DNA of 64,000 nucleotides from Enterococcus canis NBRC 100695. Lineage in GTDB: Bacteria; Bacillota; Bacilli; Lactobacillales; Enterococcaceae. Below, piece by piece: positions 1 to 8,657 of this stretch; positions within the stretch are counted from its first letter, which is position 1; the number at the start of each line of letters is the position of its first letter. The position numbers were made by a program, and so were the translations under genes. Below the pieces are notes generated by a model, which was not told the origin of the DNA, searched no databases, and saw only the letters and a program-made list of their open reading frames with translations. The DNA lies in contig NZ_BCQJ01000005.1 in NCBI RefSeq assembly GCF_001544375.1, forward strand, positions 62,001-126,000, in the 5' to 3' direction.

Positions 1-636
1 GTTGCTGCAGCTTATACTACTAAAACAAACAAAATTGGTTTTATCGGTGGTGAAGAGGGTGCCGTTATCGACCGTTTTGAAGCTGGTTTCCACCAAGGTG
101 TGATTGACACTGCTAAAAAATTAGGTAAAGATATCGAAGTGAAAATCGAATATGCTGCTTCATTTGGTGATCCTGCCAAAGGGAAAGCTTTAGCAGCTGC
201 AATGTATCAAGATGGCGCAGACATCATTTTCCACGCTTCAGGTGGTACTGGTGCTGGTGTCTTCCAAGAAGCAAAAGACTTGAACTCTGGTTTGAACGAA
301 GCAGACCTTGACAGCAAAAAAGTTTGGGTTATCGGTGTAGATAGCGACCAACAAGCTGAAGGTGCCTACAAAACTAAAGACGGTAAAGAAGACAACTTTA
401 CTTTGACTTCAACATTGAAAGGTGTTGGGGCAGCGGTACAAGATATCTCTAACCGTGCTAAAGAAGACAAATTCCCTGGTGGGGAACACTTAGTATATGG
501 CTTGAAAGACGGCGGTGTTGATTTAACAGCTGGTTTCCTTTCAGACGATACTAAAAAAGCTGTCGATGAAGCAAAACAAGAAATCATCGATGGTAAAGTA
601 GAAGTTCCTGAAGTTCCTTCTGATGTAAAAGAGTAA
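1..636 (+). CDS. BMP-family nucleoside-binding lipoprotein (partial, 5' end missing)
   Basis: The reading frame is open from base 1, so the N-terminus with its expected lipobox lies outside the window; 211 codons remain. The fragment carries the sugar-binding-protein fold typical of the PnrA/BmpA/Med family, including GFIGGEEGAVIDRFEAGF near its start and an ADIIFHASGGTGAGVFQ stretch at about residues 73-89. Members bind purine and pyrimidine nucleosides outside the membrane and deliver them to an ABC permease. That fits the ABC transporter and the deoB/phosphorylase genes directly downstream. A GC-rich hairpin after the stop probably reduces read-through into the transporter genes. The family call is firm; the exact ligand is inferred from context. 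Confidence 0.92.
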   Translation, partial: VAAAYTTKTNKIGFIGGEEGAVIDRFEAGFHQGVIDTAKKLGKDIEVKIEYAASFGDPAKGKALAAAMYQDGADIIFHASGGTGAGVFQEAKDLNSGLNEADLDSKKVWVIGVDSDQQAEGAYKTKDGKEDNFTLTSTLKGVGAAVQDISNRAKEDKFPGGEHLVYGLKDGGVDLTAGFLSDDTKKAVDEAKQEIIDGKVEVPEVPSDVKE

Positions 637-660
637 TTCTTTAGAGAATGCTTCTTTTCG

Positions 661-693
661 GACGCCGCGTTTCGGCGCGGCGTCTGTATTTTT
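661..693 (+). terminator. intrinsic terminator after the BMP lipoprotein gene
   Basis: A 9-bp GC-rich stem (661-669 with 676-684) has a 6-base loop and is followed by TGTATTTTT. It lies 24 bp after the stop. It may act as a partial terminator that gives more lipoprotein than transporter, as in many binding-protein operons. Confidence 0.75.
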
Positions 694-700
694 AGGGATT

Positions 701-757
701 TCTGGAAATTCATTTTAGTAAACTGTTTTACCAAATAATCGAAAATGAATTTCCAGA
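701..757. repeat. perfect 16-bp inverted repeat in the BMP-ATPase intergenic region
   Basis: The arm TCTGGAAATTCATTTT at 701-716 is matched exactly by its reverse complement at 742-757, with a 25-base loop. The loop holds a small nested hairpin (718-722 with 727-731). There is no T-run after the right arm, so it is not a standard terminator. It could be an RNA processing or stabilising hairpin, or a dispersed repeat unit. Its function is unknown. Confidence 0.7.
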
Positions 758-891
758 AGAGCCTAAACAGTGCTCTGATCCTTTACTTTAGTGAAGGAAA
801 GCATGATTGAAGAAACACTTTCATTGGTAAACCCGCTCAGTCATGTCGTTGCTTGTTGCACGGGATTAAATTGTTAGGAAGTGAGAAAAAC

Positions 892-2460
892 GTGGTTCAG
901 GAAAAATATGTGATCGAGATGCGCAACATCACGAAACAGTTTGGAACGTTTAAGGCGAACGATAACATCAATCTACAAGTAAAGCCTGGCGAAATCCACG
1001 CTCTCTTAGGGGAAAACGGAGCCGGTAAATCAACCTTGATGAATATTCTTTCAGGGTTATTGCAGCCTACTTCAGGAGATATCTACTTAAACGGAGCCAA
1101 AGTTGAAATCGGCGGTCCGACGGCAGCCAATCGTTTAGGGATCGGAATGGTCCATCAGCATTTTATGTTAGTTGACGCGTTTACTGTTACCGAAAATATT
1201 GTGTTAGGCAGTGAGCCAACTCACGGAGGCGTATTAGACCACAAAAAAGCCGTATCAGAAATCAAAAAAGTATCCGAACAATATGGACTGTCGGTTAATC
1301 CAGATGCCTACATTCGGGACATTTCCGTTGGGATGCAGCAACGGGTGGAAATTCTTAAAACACTTTACCGTGGAGCAGATGTGTTGATCTTCGATGAACC
1401 AACGGCAGTTTTGACTCCGCAAGAAATCGATGAGTTAATCATCATCATGCAAGGTTTGGTCAAGGAAGGCAAATCCATTATTTTGATTACGCATAAGTTA
1501 GATGAAATCAAAAAAGTGGCGGATCGTTGTACCGTTATCCGTAGGGGTCAAAGTATTGGGACGGTAAATGTGAAAGATGTTTCGTCACAACAATTGGCGG
1601 ATATGATGGTGGGTCGTTCAGTTTCCTTTAAAACCGAAAAAGAAGCAGCTAAGCCAGGTGAAGTGGTGCTTTCAGTCAAAGATTTAGTGGTTAAAGAAAG
1701 TCGCGGTCTAGATGCTGTTAAGAATTTGAGCATAGATGTGCGGGCTGGCGAAGTTGTTGGGATTGCTGGTATTGATGGCAATGGGCAATCGGAATTGATC
1801 CAAGCTTTAACGGGTCTGCGTAAGGTAGAGAGCGGTTCTGTTGAGCTGAATGGTCGTTCCCTCATAGGACAACATCCACGCCAAATCACTGAGGCTGGTG
1901 TCGGCCACGTCCCTGAGGATCGCCATAAATATGGCCTAGTTCTAGAAATGTCCTTAGCAGAAAACATCGCACTACAAACGTATTACAAAGAACCATTAAG
2001 TAAACACGGTGTCTTAAATTATAATCATATCAATGAATATGCGCGTAACTTGATTGAAGAGTACGATGTGCGGACTACCAATGAATTAGTACCAGCCAAA
2101 GCGCTGTCTGGTGGGAACCAACAAAAAGCCATTATTGCACGGGAAATCGACCGTGATCCTGATCTGTTGATCGTGTCACAACCAACACGCGGCCTGGACG
2201 TTGGGGCGATTGAATATATCCATAAACGGTTGATTGAGCAACGGAACAAAAATAAAGCCGTCTTACTAGTCAGCTTTGAATTAGATGAAATTTTGAATGT
2301 TTCCGATCGGATCGCCGTAATTCACGCGGGTGAAATCGTAGGGATCGTGGATCCGAAAGAAACCTCTGAAAATGAATTGGGTCTATTGATGGCGGGCTAT
2401 TCTTTAGAAGAAGCGCGGGCAGAATTGAAGAGTGGGGCAGGTGAGACCGTTGAACAATAA
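892..2460 (+). CDS. Nucleoside ABC transporter ATP-binding protein (two NBDs)
   Basis: A 522-residue protein with two fused ABC ATPase domains, the usual layout for BMP-type nucleoside importers (NupO/YufO, lactococcal NupA). NBD1 is complete: Walker A GENGAGKST at about 40-48, signature SVGMQQR near 145 and Walker B FDEPTAVLT near 168. NBD2 is degenerate, with GIDGNGQSE lacking the Walker A lysine and VSQPTRGLDVG replacing the catalytic DE, which is common in this subfamily. I place the start at GTG 892 because AGGAAGTGAG sits just before it; an upstream TTG at 853 has no such site. It overlaps the next gene and powers nucleoside import with the two permeases. Confidence 0.93.
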   Translation: MVQEKYVIEMRNITKQFGTFKANDNINLQVKPGEIHALLGENGAGKSTLMNILSGLLQPTSGDIYLNGAKVEIGGPTAANRLGIGMVHQHFMLVDAFTVTENIVLGSEPTHGGVLDHKKAVSEIKKVSEQYGLSVNPDAYIRDISVGMQQRVEILKTLYRGADVLIFDEPTAVLTPQEIDELIIIMQGLVKEGKSIILITHKLDEIKKVADRCTVIRRGQSIGTVNVKDVSSQQLADMMVGRSVSFKTEKEAAKPGEVVLSVKDLVVKESRGLDAVKNLSIDVRAGEVVGIAGIDGNGQSELIQALTGLRKVESGSVELNGRSLIGQHPRQITEAGVGHVPEDRHKYGLVLEMSLAENIALQTYYKEPLSKHGVLNYNHINEYARNLIEEYDVRTTNELVPAKALSGGNQQKAIIAREIDRDPDLLIVSQPTRGLDVGAIEYIHKRLIEQRNKNKAVLLVSFELDEILNVSDRIAVIHAGEIVGIVDPKETSENELGLLMAGYSLEEARAELKSGAGETVEQ

Positions 2461-3583
2461 ATCTGAAACGCTGCGTAATGTTTTAGTTCCCGTCTTGTCT
2501 GTATTGATGGGATTTGTATTAGGCGCAATTATTATGTTGATTTTTGGCTATAATCCGGTTTCTGGATATCAGGCTATGCTACAAACAGCTTTCTTGAGTC
2601 CAAAAAGTATCGGCGAAATTTTTGTAACAGCTGGACCACTGATTTTTACGGCCTTAGGCTTCTCCGTCGCAAATTCAGCTGGGTTCTTCAATATCGGGTT
2701 ATCTGGTCAAGCTTTGTGCGGCTGGGTAGCTAGTATCTGGGTAGCTTTATTATTACCTGATGCACCACGGCTGGTAGTTTTACCGTTAGTTATCATTGTC
2801 GGGGCGATTGCTGGTGCAGTAGCAGCAGCGATTCCCGGGATTTTACGGGCTTACTTTGGCACTAGTGAAGTTATCGTGACGATTATGTTGAACTATGTGT
2901 TCCTATACACAAGTACACACATTGTCAACAACGTGATGCCAGAAGCTGTTATGAGTAATAAAGGGGTTACCCAAATGGTAGGCGCAAATGCCAGCTTACG
3001 GAATGATTTCTTACGGAGTATCAGTGATGGCTCTCGTTTGAACATTGGGATTTTCCTAGCTTTAATTTTCTTAGTAGCTGTTTGGTTTTTAATGAAGAAA
3101 ACAACTTTAGGTTATGAAATCCGTTCTGTCGGGTTGAATCCTTTTGCTTCTGAATATGCTGGGATGAGCAGTAAACGGACGATCATTTTATCGATGATCA
3201 TCTCGGGTGCATTAGCTGGTTTGGGTGGCGTGGTCCAAGGGCTAGGAACATTTGGTAATTTCTTTGTTCAAGGATCTTCACTAAGTATCGGCTTTGATGG
3301 GATGGCGGTTTCCTTACTGGGATCTGGCAGCTCAATCGGAATCCTCCTTTCTTCACTACTATTCAGTATCTTAAAACTGGGTGGTCAAGGAATGCCGTTG
3401 CGTGCAGGCGTGCCAACTGAATTAGTGGACGTTGTAATCGCAGCAATTATCTTCTTTGTTGGTATCAGCTATTTGATCCGTTTCTTGTTAGCAAAATTCT
3501 CCGGTAGTAAAAAAGAAGTCGCTGTTGTTCAAGAAATTGAGACAACAACAGATGACAATAGCCAGGAAGGGGGCAAAATCTAA
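2450..3583 (+). CDS. Nucleoside ABC transporter permease 1
   Basis: A 377-residue polytopic membrane protein of the BPD_transp_2 family (NupP/YufP, lactococcal NupB type). Many hydrophobic helices run from about residue 12 to 350, and the conserved segment FSVANSAGFFNIGLSGQ lies near residues 72-88. The C-terminal tail is short and acidic. The start is taken as TTG 2450, preceded by AGGTGAG; GTG codons at 2432 and 2441 are in-frame alternatives. The start lies inside the ATPase gene, so the two are translationally coupled. It should pair with the next permease to form the membrane channel. Confidence 0.92.
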   Translation: MNNKSETLRNVLVPVLSVLMGFVLGAIIMLIFGYNPVSGYQAMLQTAFLSPKSIGEIFVTAGPLIFTALGFSVANSAGFFNIGLSGQALCGWVASIWVALLLPDAPRLVVLPLVIIVGAIAGAVAAAIPGILRAYFGTSEVIVTIMLNYVFLYTSTHIVNNVMPEAVMSNKGVTQMVGANASLRNDFLRSISDGSRLNIGIFLALIFLVAVWFLMKKTTLGYEIRSVGLNPFASEYAGMSSKRTIILSMIISGALAGLGGVVQGLGTFGNFFVQGSSLSIGFDGMAVSLLGSGSSIGILLSSLLFSILKLGGQGMPLRAGVPTELVDVVIAAIIFFVGISYLIRFLLAKFSGSKKEVAVVQEIETTTDDNSQEGGKI

Positions 3584-4536
3584 TGGATGTAGGAACAATC
3601 GGATCCATTATCACACAGACACTGGTGTATTCTACGCCGTTGATCTTAACGGCCTTAGGTGGAACCTTCTCTGAACGAAGTGGTATCGTCAACGTAGGGC
3701 TAGAAGGTATGATGGTAATGGGGGCCTTCAGTTCAGTAGTATTCAACTTGACTTTTGCAGGAACTTTTGGGGCGTGGACGCCTTGGCTTGCTTGTATCGT
3801 CGGTGGCTTAGTTGGAATGGTCTTCTCACTATTACATGCGGTAGCAACCGTCAATTTGCGGGCTGACCATATCATTTCTGGTACAGTTATCAACTTGATG
3901 GCACCAGCACTGGCCATCTTTTTAATCAAAGTAATGTATGGTAAAGGTCAAACAGATACCATTACAGAATCTTTTGGTTACTTTACTTTTCCACTGTTGA
4001 ATAAAATTCCAGTAATTGGCGAATTATTCTTCAACCGGACGACGGCACCGGCTTTTGTAGCCATCGTGATTGCTATTATCGCTTGGTTCGTTTTATTCAA
4101 GACTCGCTTTGGCTTACGGTTACGTTCTGTAGGAGAAAATCCCCAAGCAGCTGATACATTAGGTATCAATGTGTATCTGATGCGTTATGCCGGCGTTTTG
4201 ATTTCTGGTTTCTTAGGCGGTATGGGGGGCGCGGTTTTCGCGCAAACAATCGCTGGTCGTTTCGCGGTTACAACAATTGCTGGTCAAGGGTTTATCTCAA
4301 TGGCAGCCATGATTTTTGGTAAATGGAATCCACTTGGTGCAATGGGCGCAGCCATCTTCTTTGGTTTTGCACAAAACATCTCGATTGCTGGTTCAAATCT
4401 ACCTATCATCTCGGCTATCCCAGCGGTTTATCTGCAGGCAGCACCGTATGTCTTAACGATTGTCGTTTTGGTGCTATTCCTAGGGAAATCTTCTGGACCA
4501 AAAGCCAATGGTCAAAATTATATCAAATCGAAATAG
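3583..4536 (+). CDS. Nucleoside ABC transporter permease 2
   Basis: A 317-residue membrane protein of the same BPD_transp_2 family (NupQ/YufQ, lactococcal NupC type). It contains the family-typical GGTFSERSGIVNVGLEGMM near residues 26-44 and AQTIAGRFAVTTIAGQGFI near 211-229. Its ATG overlaps the stop of permease 1 by one base, and GGAAGGGGGC lies just upstream. It is the last transporter gene. A hairpin at 4547 separates it from deoB, and the coupled order supports one heteromeric importer for nucleosides. Confidence 0.93.
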   Translation: MDVGTIGSIITQTLVYSTPLILTALGGTFSERSGIVNVGLEGMMVMGAFSSVVFNLTFAGTFGAWTPWLACIVGGLVGMVFSLLHAVATVNLRADHIISGTVINLMAPALAIFLIKVMYGKGQTDTITESFGYFTFPLLNKIPVIGELFFNRTTAPAFVAIVIAIIAWFVLFKTRFGLRLRSVGENPQAADTLGINVYLMRYAGVLISGFLGGMGGAVFAQTIAGRFAVTTIAGQGFISMAAMIFGKWNPLGAMGAAIFFGFAQNISIAGSNLPIISAIPAVYLQAAPYVLTIVVLVLFLGKSSGPKANGQNYIKSK

Positions 4537-4546
4537 TCTACGATTA

Positions 4547-4586
4547 AAGGGAATGAGGGTGGCGCACAAGGCGTTCCCTTGTTCTC
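4547..4586 (+). terminator. probable terminator or attenuator before deoB
   Basis: AAGGGAA at 4547-4553 pairs with TTCCCTT at 4574-4580, followed by a broken T-run (GTTCTCTTTTT). The stem is only 7 bp with a long loop, so termination may be partial and transcription may continue into deoB. Confidence 0.5.
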
Positions 4587-4619
4587 TTTTTCAATAAAAA
4601 TAAGAAAGAAGGATGTTGT

Positions 4620-5786
4620 ATGTTCAAGCGTGTACATTTGATCGTAATGGATTCTGTCGGTATCGGAGAAGCACCAGATGCTGAAAAATTTGGTGATGTC
4701 GGTTCAGATACATTGGGACACATTGCAACAGAAGCTGGTTTGACGATCCCTCATTTAGAACAATTAGGTTTGGGAGCGATTCGTTCATTAGATGGCGTTA
4801 AAAATGTAGCTGATCATCAGGGCTATGCGACAAAATTAGAAGAAATTTCGGTTGGTAAAGATACGATGACAGGACACTGGGAAATCATGGGTCTGAATAT
4901 TAAAAAGCCATTCCGTGTATTTCCTAACGGCTTTCCCGATGAATTGTTAAAACAAATTGAAGATTTTTCTGGGCGTAAAGTAGTCTGCAACAAGCCTTAT
5001 TCTGGTACTGAAGTTATCAATGATTATGGGGAACACCAAATGAAGACAGGGGACTTGATTGTTTATACGTCAGCTGACCCCGTATTGCAAATTGCGGCGC
5101 ACGAAGAAATCATTCCTTTGGAAGAATTGTACCGTATTTGCCAATATGTTCGGGATATTACGAAAGATGAGCCTTATATGATCGGTCGAATTATCGCGCG
5201 TCCTTATGTGGGTGAACCAGGAAACTTCACTCGGACCAGCAACCGACATGACTACGCACTAGATCCATTTGGCCACACAGTATTGGATTCACTTAAAGAT
5301 GCGGGCAAAGATGTGATTGCCGTTGGTAAGATCAATGATATCTTCAATGGTCAAGGGATCACGGAGGCAATCCGTACGAAGAGCAATATGGATGGTGTCG
5401 ATCAATTACTGAATGTTATGAGAAAAGATTTCACAGGCTTAAGCTTCACGAACTTAGTAGACTTCGATGCGTTATATGGACACCGCCGCGATGTTGTTGG
5501 CTACGCCCATGCAATCGAGGATTTTGACCTGCGTATTCCAGAAATTTTAGAAGCGATGGCGGATGATGATTTACTGATGATCACGGCTGACCACGGCAAT
5601 GATCCGACTTTCCCAGGTACCGACCATACGCGTGAATATGTGCCGCTATTGGTTTACAGCAAACAAATGCAAGGTCAAGGTGCATTAGCGCAAGGTTATT
5701 ATTCAGATATTGCCGCAACTATTGCGGATAACTTCGATGTACCAGCGACAGAAAATGGCAAGAGCTTCTTAAGCGACTTGAAGTAG
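4620..5786 (+). CDS. deoB: Phosphopentomutase
   Basis: Interconverts (deoxy)ribose 1-phosphate and 5-phosphate, linking nucleoside phosphorolysis to the pentose phosphate pathway. The 388-residue length is normal. Alkaline-phosphatase-superfamily metal sites are visible: [12 protein letters not shown] at about 10-21, the phosphoryl-acceptor threonine region KDTMTGHWE near 80-88, and [18 protein letters not shown] near 322-339. ATG 4620 follows AAGAAAGGATG. The purine nucleoside phosphorylase starts 10 bp after its stop and deoD follows, so this is a salvage operon fed by the upstream importer. The pentose product can be handled by rpiA, also in this window. Confidence 0.97.
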   Translation: MFKRVHLIVMDSVGIGEAPDAEKFGDVGSDTLGHIATEAGLTIPHLEQLGLGAIRSLDGVKNVADHQGYATKLEEISVGKDTMTGHWEIMGLNIKKPFRVFPNGFPDELLKQIEDFSGRKVVCNKPYSGTEVINDYGEHQMKTGDLIVYTSADPVLQIAAHEEIIPLEELYRICQYVRDITKDEPYMIGRIIARPYVGEPGNFTRTSNRHDYALDPFGHTVLDSLKDAGKDVIAVGKINDIFNGQGITEAIRTKSNMDGVDQLLNVMRKDFTGLSFTNLVDFDALYGHRRDVVGYAHAIEDFDLRIPEILEAMADDDLLMITADHGNDPTFPGTDHTREYVPLLVYSKQMQGQGALAQGYYSDIAATIADNFDVPATENGKSFLSDLK

Positions 5787-5795
5787 GAGGAAGAC

Positions 5796-6599
5796 ATGAC
5801 ATTACAAGAAACGACAGCGTTTATCAAAGAACAAGGTGTGGGGGAAGTTGCCGTTGGCTTGATTCTCGGTTCTGGTCTAGGTGAGTTGGCCGATGAGATT
5901 CAAGATGCCGTGACCATTCCTTATGAAACGATTCCACATTTTCCAGTGTCGACAGTGGTGGGCCATGCGGGACAATTGGTTTATGGGACATTAGCCGGGC
6001 AGAAAGTCTTAGCGATGCAAGGCCGTTTCCATTTTTACGAAGGCAATACCATGCAAACCGTGACCTATCCGGTTCGGGTAATGGCAGCTCTAGGCGTTCA
6101 TTCACTAATCGTGACGAATGCAGCAGGTGGTGTTAATGAAAGCTTTACACCAGGTGATTTGATGTTGATTACCGATCATATTAATTTTACGGGAACCAAT
6201 CCTTTGATTGGCCCTAATGATGAAAAAGTTGGTCCGCGTTTCCCTGATATGAGTCATGCCTATGATGCCGACTACATCAAATTGGCTCACGAAGTGGCAG
6301 CTGAGCGTCAGCTTCATCTTAAAGAAGGCGTTTATATGGGCTTCACTGGTCCAACTTACGAAACACCGGCAGAAATTCGGATGGCACGGACTTTAGGGGC
6401 TGATGCGGTCGGTATGTCAACAGTTCCAGAAGTGATTGTGGCTGTTCATAGTGGACTACGGGTTCTGGGAATTTCCTGCATCACCAATTTGGCAGCAGGA
6501 ATGCAGTCGAGTTTGAATCATGAAGAAGTAGTTGAAACAACGGAGCGCGTCAAAGTAGAATTTAAAGAATTAGTCAAAGCAACACTAGCTAAATTTTAG
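5796..6599 (+). CDS. punA: Purine nucleoside phosphorylase (trimeric type)
   Basis: Phosphorolysis of purine nucleosides to base plus (deoxy)ribose 1-phosphate in the cytosol. The 267-residue protein has family signatures [11 protein letters not shown] near the N-terminus (phosphate-binding loop), HAGQLVYG near 60, the [10 protein letters not shown] segment near 108, and [13 protein letters not shown] near 204. It belongs to the low-molecular-weight trimeric PNP/PunA group, unlike the neighbouring DeoD. GAGGAAG precedes the ATG. It is followed after 11 bp by deoD, giving the cell two purine phosphorylases of different specificity in one operon. Confidence 0.95.
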   Translation: MTLQETTAFIKEQGVGEVAVGLILGSGLGELADEIQDAVTIPYETIPHFPVSTVVGHAGQLVYGTLAGQKVLAMQGRFHFYEGNTMQTVTYPVRVMAALGVHSLIVTNAAGGVNESFTPGDLMLITDHINFTGTNPLIGPNDEKVGPRFPDMSHAYDADYIKLAHEVAAERQLHLKEGVYMGFTGPTYETPAEIRMARTLGADAVGMSTVPEVIVAVHSGLRVLGISCITNLAAGMQSSLNHEEVVETTERVKVEFKELVKATLAKF

Positions 6600-6610
6600 G
6601 AGGTTGGTCC

Positions 6611-7315
6611 ATGAGTGTCCATATCGAAGCAAAACCAGGTGAAATTGCAGATAAAATTTTATTACCCGGCGACCCATTACGGGCAAAATATATTGCGGAA
6701 ACATTTTTAGAGGACCCAGTTTGCTACAACAATGTCCGAGGAATGTTAGGTTATACCGGAACTTACAAAGGCGAACGTGTCTCGGTTCAAGGAACCGGTA
6801 TGGGAATGCCCTCTGCTTCTATCTATGTGCAGGAGCTGATCCAGTCTTACGGTGTGAAGAAACTGATTCGTGTAGGAACCTGTGGCGCTATTTCAAAAGA
6901 TGTTCACGTGCGCGACTTGGTGATTGGTCAAGCGGCAGCGACTAGTTCGTCAATGGTGGCTAAAAATTTCCCAACCTTCCATTATCCGCCAATCGCTGAT
7001 TTTGACTTGCTGTTAAAAGCTTATCAAATCGCAGAAGAAAAAGGCTTTACTACCCATGTCGGCAATGTGTTGTCAGAAGATACTTTCTATAAAGATGATA
7101 TGACAGAAACATTGAAGTTAGCTGACTTTGGTGTGATGGGCGTGGAAATGGAAGCAGCGGCGCTTTATTATCTAGGTGCTAAATTCCATGTCCAAACATT
7201 GGCTATCTGCACAGTAAGTGATCATATTATCACGGGTGAAGAAACGACGGCAGAAGAACGTCAAGTGACCTTCAATGATATGATTCATGTTGGTTTGGAA
7301 ACAGCTATTGCTTAA
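6611..7315 (+). CDS. deoD: Purine nucleoside phosphorylase DeoD-type
   Basis: Hexameric-type purine nucleoside phosphorylase of 234 residues, the usual size. It carries [14 protein letters not shown] near 18-31, the ribose and phosphate site segment RVGTCGAI near 87, the nucleoside-binding [13 protein letters not shown] near 178, and [16 protein letters not shown] near 202-217, which holds the catalytic Asp. AGGAGG lies just before ATG 6611. It is the last gene of the deoB-punA-deoD group, ended by a strong terminator at 7329. Confidence 0.97.
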   Translation: MSVHIEAKPGEIADKILLPGDPLRAKYIAETFLEDPVCYNNVRGMLGYTGTYKGERVSVQGTGMGMPSASIYVQELIQSYGVKKLIRVGTCGAISKDVHVRDLVIGQAAATSSSMVAKNFPTFHYPPIADFDLLLKAYQIAEEKGFTTHVGNVLSEDTFYKDDMTETLKLADFGVMGVEMEAAALYYLGAKFHVQTLAICTVSDHIITGEETTAEERQVTFNDMIHVGLETAIA

Positions 7316-7328
7316 TAAAGATTGTCAG

Positions 7329-7361
7329 AAAGCATGTCGGAAATTTTCGGCATGCTTTTTT
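7329..7361 (+). terminator. terminator of the nucleoside salvage operon
   Basis: A long hairpin with AAGCATG at 7330-7336 and its complement at 7351-7357, extended by further pairs toward an AT-rich loop, followed by TTTTTT. Confidence 0.88.
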
Positions 7362-7427
7362 AGAACAAAGAATGGTACACAGTTAAGCTGTTTTGATACA
7401 ATAGAGAGAGAAATGGAGGAATGATGG

Positions 7428-8606
7428 ATGGAAAATTTTCGTTTTTATGTTCCAACAGATGTTTATTTTGGTCGTGATCAACTCACTCACTTAGCAGAAG
7501 CAGTGGGTCGTTACGGAAAAAAGGTCTTACTTGCTTATGGCGGCGGCAGTATCAAACGAAATGGTTTGTATGACCAGGTAGTAGCAGCTTTAGCTGATTT
7601 TGAAATTACGGAATTAAGCGGCATTGAACCAAATCCACGAATTGAAACTGTTCGTAAAGGGGTCGATTTATGTCGCATGCACGAAGTCGACGTAATTTTG
7701 GCAGTAGGCGGCGGCTCTACTATTGACTGCAGTAAAGTGATTGGAGCCGGTGTCTATTATGATGGCGATGCTTGGGACTTGGTTGTGGGGAAAGCCAAGG
7801 TTGGCAAAGTCTTACCAATCGTGGATATTTTGACTTTAGCAGCTACTGGCTCAGAAATGAACCGTGGTGCTGTAATCAGTAATATGGAAACTAACGAAAA
7901 GCTGGGTACAGGTGGCTGGGAAATGATTCCAAAAGTCTCATTCTTGGACCCAAGTAACACCTTTACGGTACCGGAGTATCAAACAGCTGCTGGTTCTGCT
8001 GATATCATGAGCCACTTATTCGAAAACTATTTCAAGCGGACCACCGGAACAGATGTACAGGATTTTGTTTCCGAAGGCTTAATGAAAGCCGTAATCAAAA
8101 ATTGTCCAATCGCCTTAAAAGAACCAGATAATTACGATGCGCGGGCCAACTTGATGTGGGCGAGCACTTGGGCCTTGAATGGTTTGACAGGCAGTGGTAA
8201 GAAGGGTGCTTGGTCTTGTCATGCTATCGAGCATGAGCTGAGTGCTTATTATGACATTACTCACGGGATTGGTTTGGCAATTTTGACGCCACGTTGGATG
8301 GCATATGCCTTAAATGATGAAACGGTAGAGAAATTTGCCCAATATGCGCGCAATGTGTGGAATGTGCAAGAGGCGGTACCAATGATGGCCGCACGAATCG
8401 GGATCCAAAAGACCTATGATTACTTCAAAGCCTGTGGGATTCCTATGACGCTACCAGAAGTTGGCATCGATGAGGAAAAGCTAACGCTGATGGCCGAGCA
8501 GGCCGTTGCCCATAGTACGATTGCTACCGATGCATACGTGCCAATGGATGCAGTCGCAGTTGAAGGTATTTTACGCGAATGTTTAAGTGAATCTTCTTTT
8601 GTATAA
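7428..8606 (+). CDS. Iron-containing alcohol dehydrogenase
   Basis: A 392-residue NAD(P)-dependent alcohol/butanol dehydrogenase-like enzyme (Fe-ADH family, YqdH/BdhA type). The nucleotide-binding motif GGGSTIDCSK lies near residue 91, AATGSEMN near 140, and metal ligands are expected in the DIMSHLFENYF region near 188 and the SCHAIEHELSAYYDITHG region near 262-279. GGAGGA precedes ATG 7428 by 7 bases, and a TACAAT -10-like hexamer lies at 7396. It stands alone between terminators. Its substrate cannot be read from the sequence; reduction of aldehydes or ketones is the family expectation. Confidence 0.92.
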   Translation: MENFRFYVPTDVYFGRDQLTHLAEAVGRYGKKVLLAYGGGSIKRNGLYDQVVAALADFEITELSGIEPNPRIETVRKGVDLCRMHEVDVILAVGGGSTIDCSKVIGAGVYYDGDAWDLVVGKAKVGKVLPIVDILTLAATGSEMNRGAVISNMETNEKLGTGGWEMIPKVSFLDPSNTFTVPEYQTAAGSADIMSHLFENYFKRTTGTDVQDFVSEGLMKAVIKNCPIALKEPDNYDARANLMWASTWALNGLTGSGKKGAWSCHAIEHELSAYYDITHGIGLAILTPRWMAYALNDETVEKFAQYARNVWNVQEAVPMMAARIGIQKTYDYFKACGIPMTLPEVGIDEEKLTLMAEQAVAHSTIATDAYVPMDAVAVEGILRECLSESSFV

Positions 8607-8607
8607 G

Positions 8608-8651
8608 AAAAAGGGCGGGCCTACGTTTACTTACGTAGGTCCGCCTTTTTT
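8608..8651. terminator. bidirectional terminator between alcohol dehydrogenase and ABC transporter
   Basis: A near-perfect dyad with an A-run on the left and a T-run on the right; CCTACGT and ACGTAGG form the top of the stem. It serves the + strand dehydrogenase and the - strand ABC gene that ends at 8658. Confidence 0.9.
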
Positions 8652-8657
8652 GAGGGC

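Noticed and set aside
4323-4547. Small ORF inside permease 2 and similar overlapping ORFs elsewhere (for example 8990-9178, 17778-18017, 30474-30683)
   Set aside because: They lie in other frames of well-supported genes, lack ribosome binding sites and resemble no protein family.
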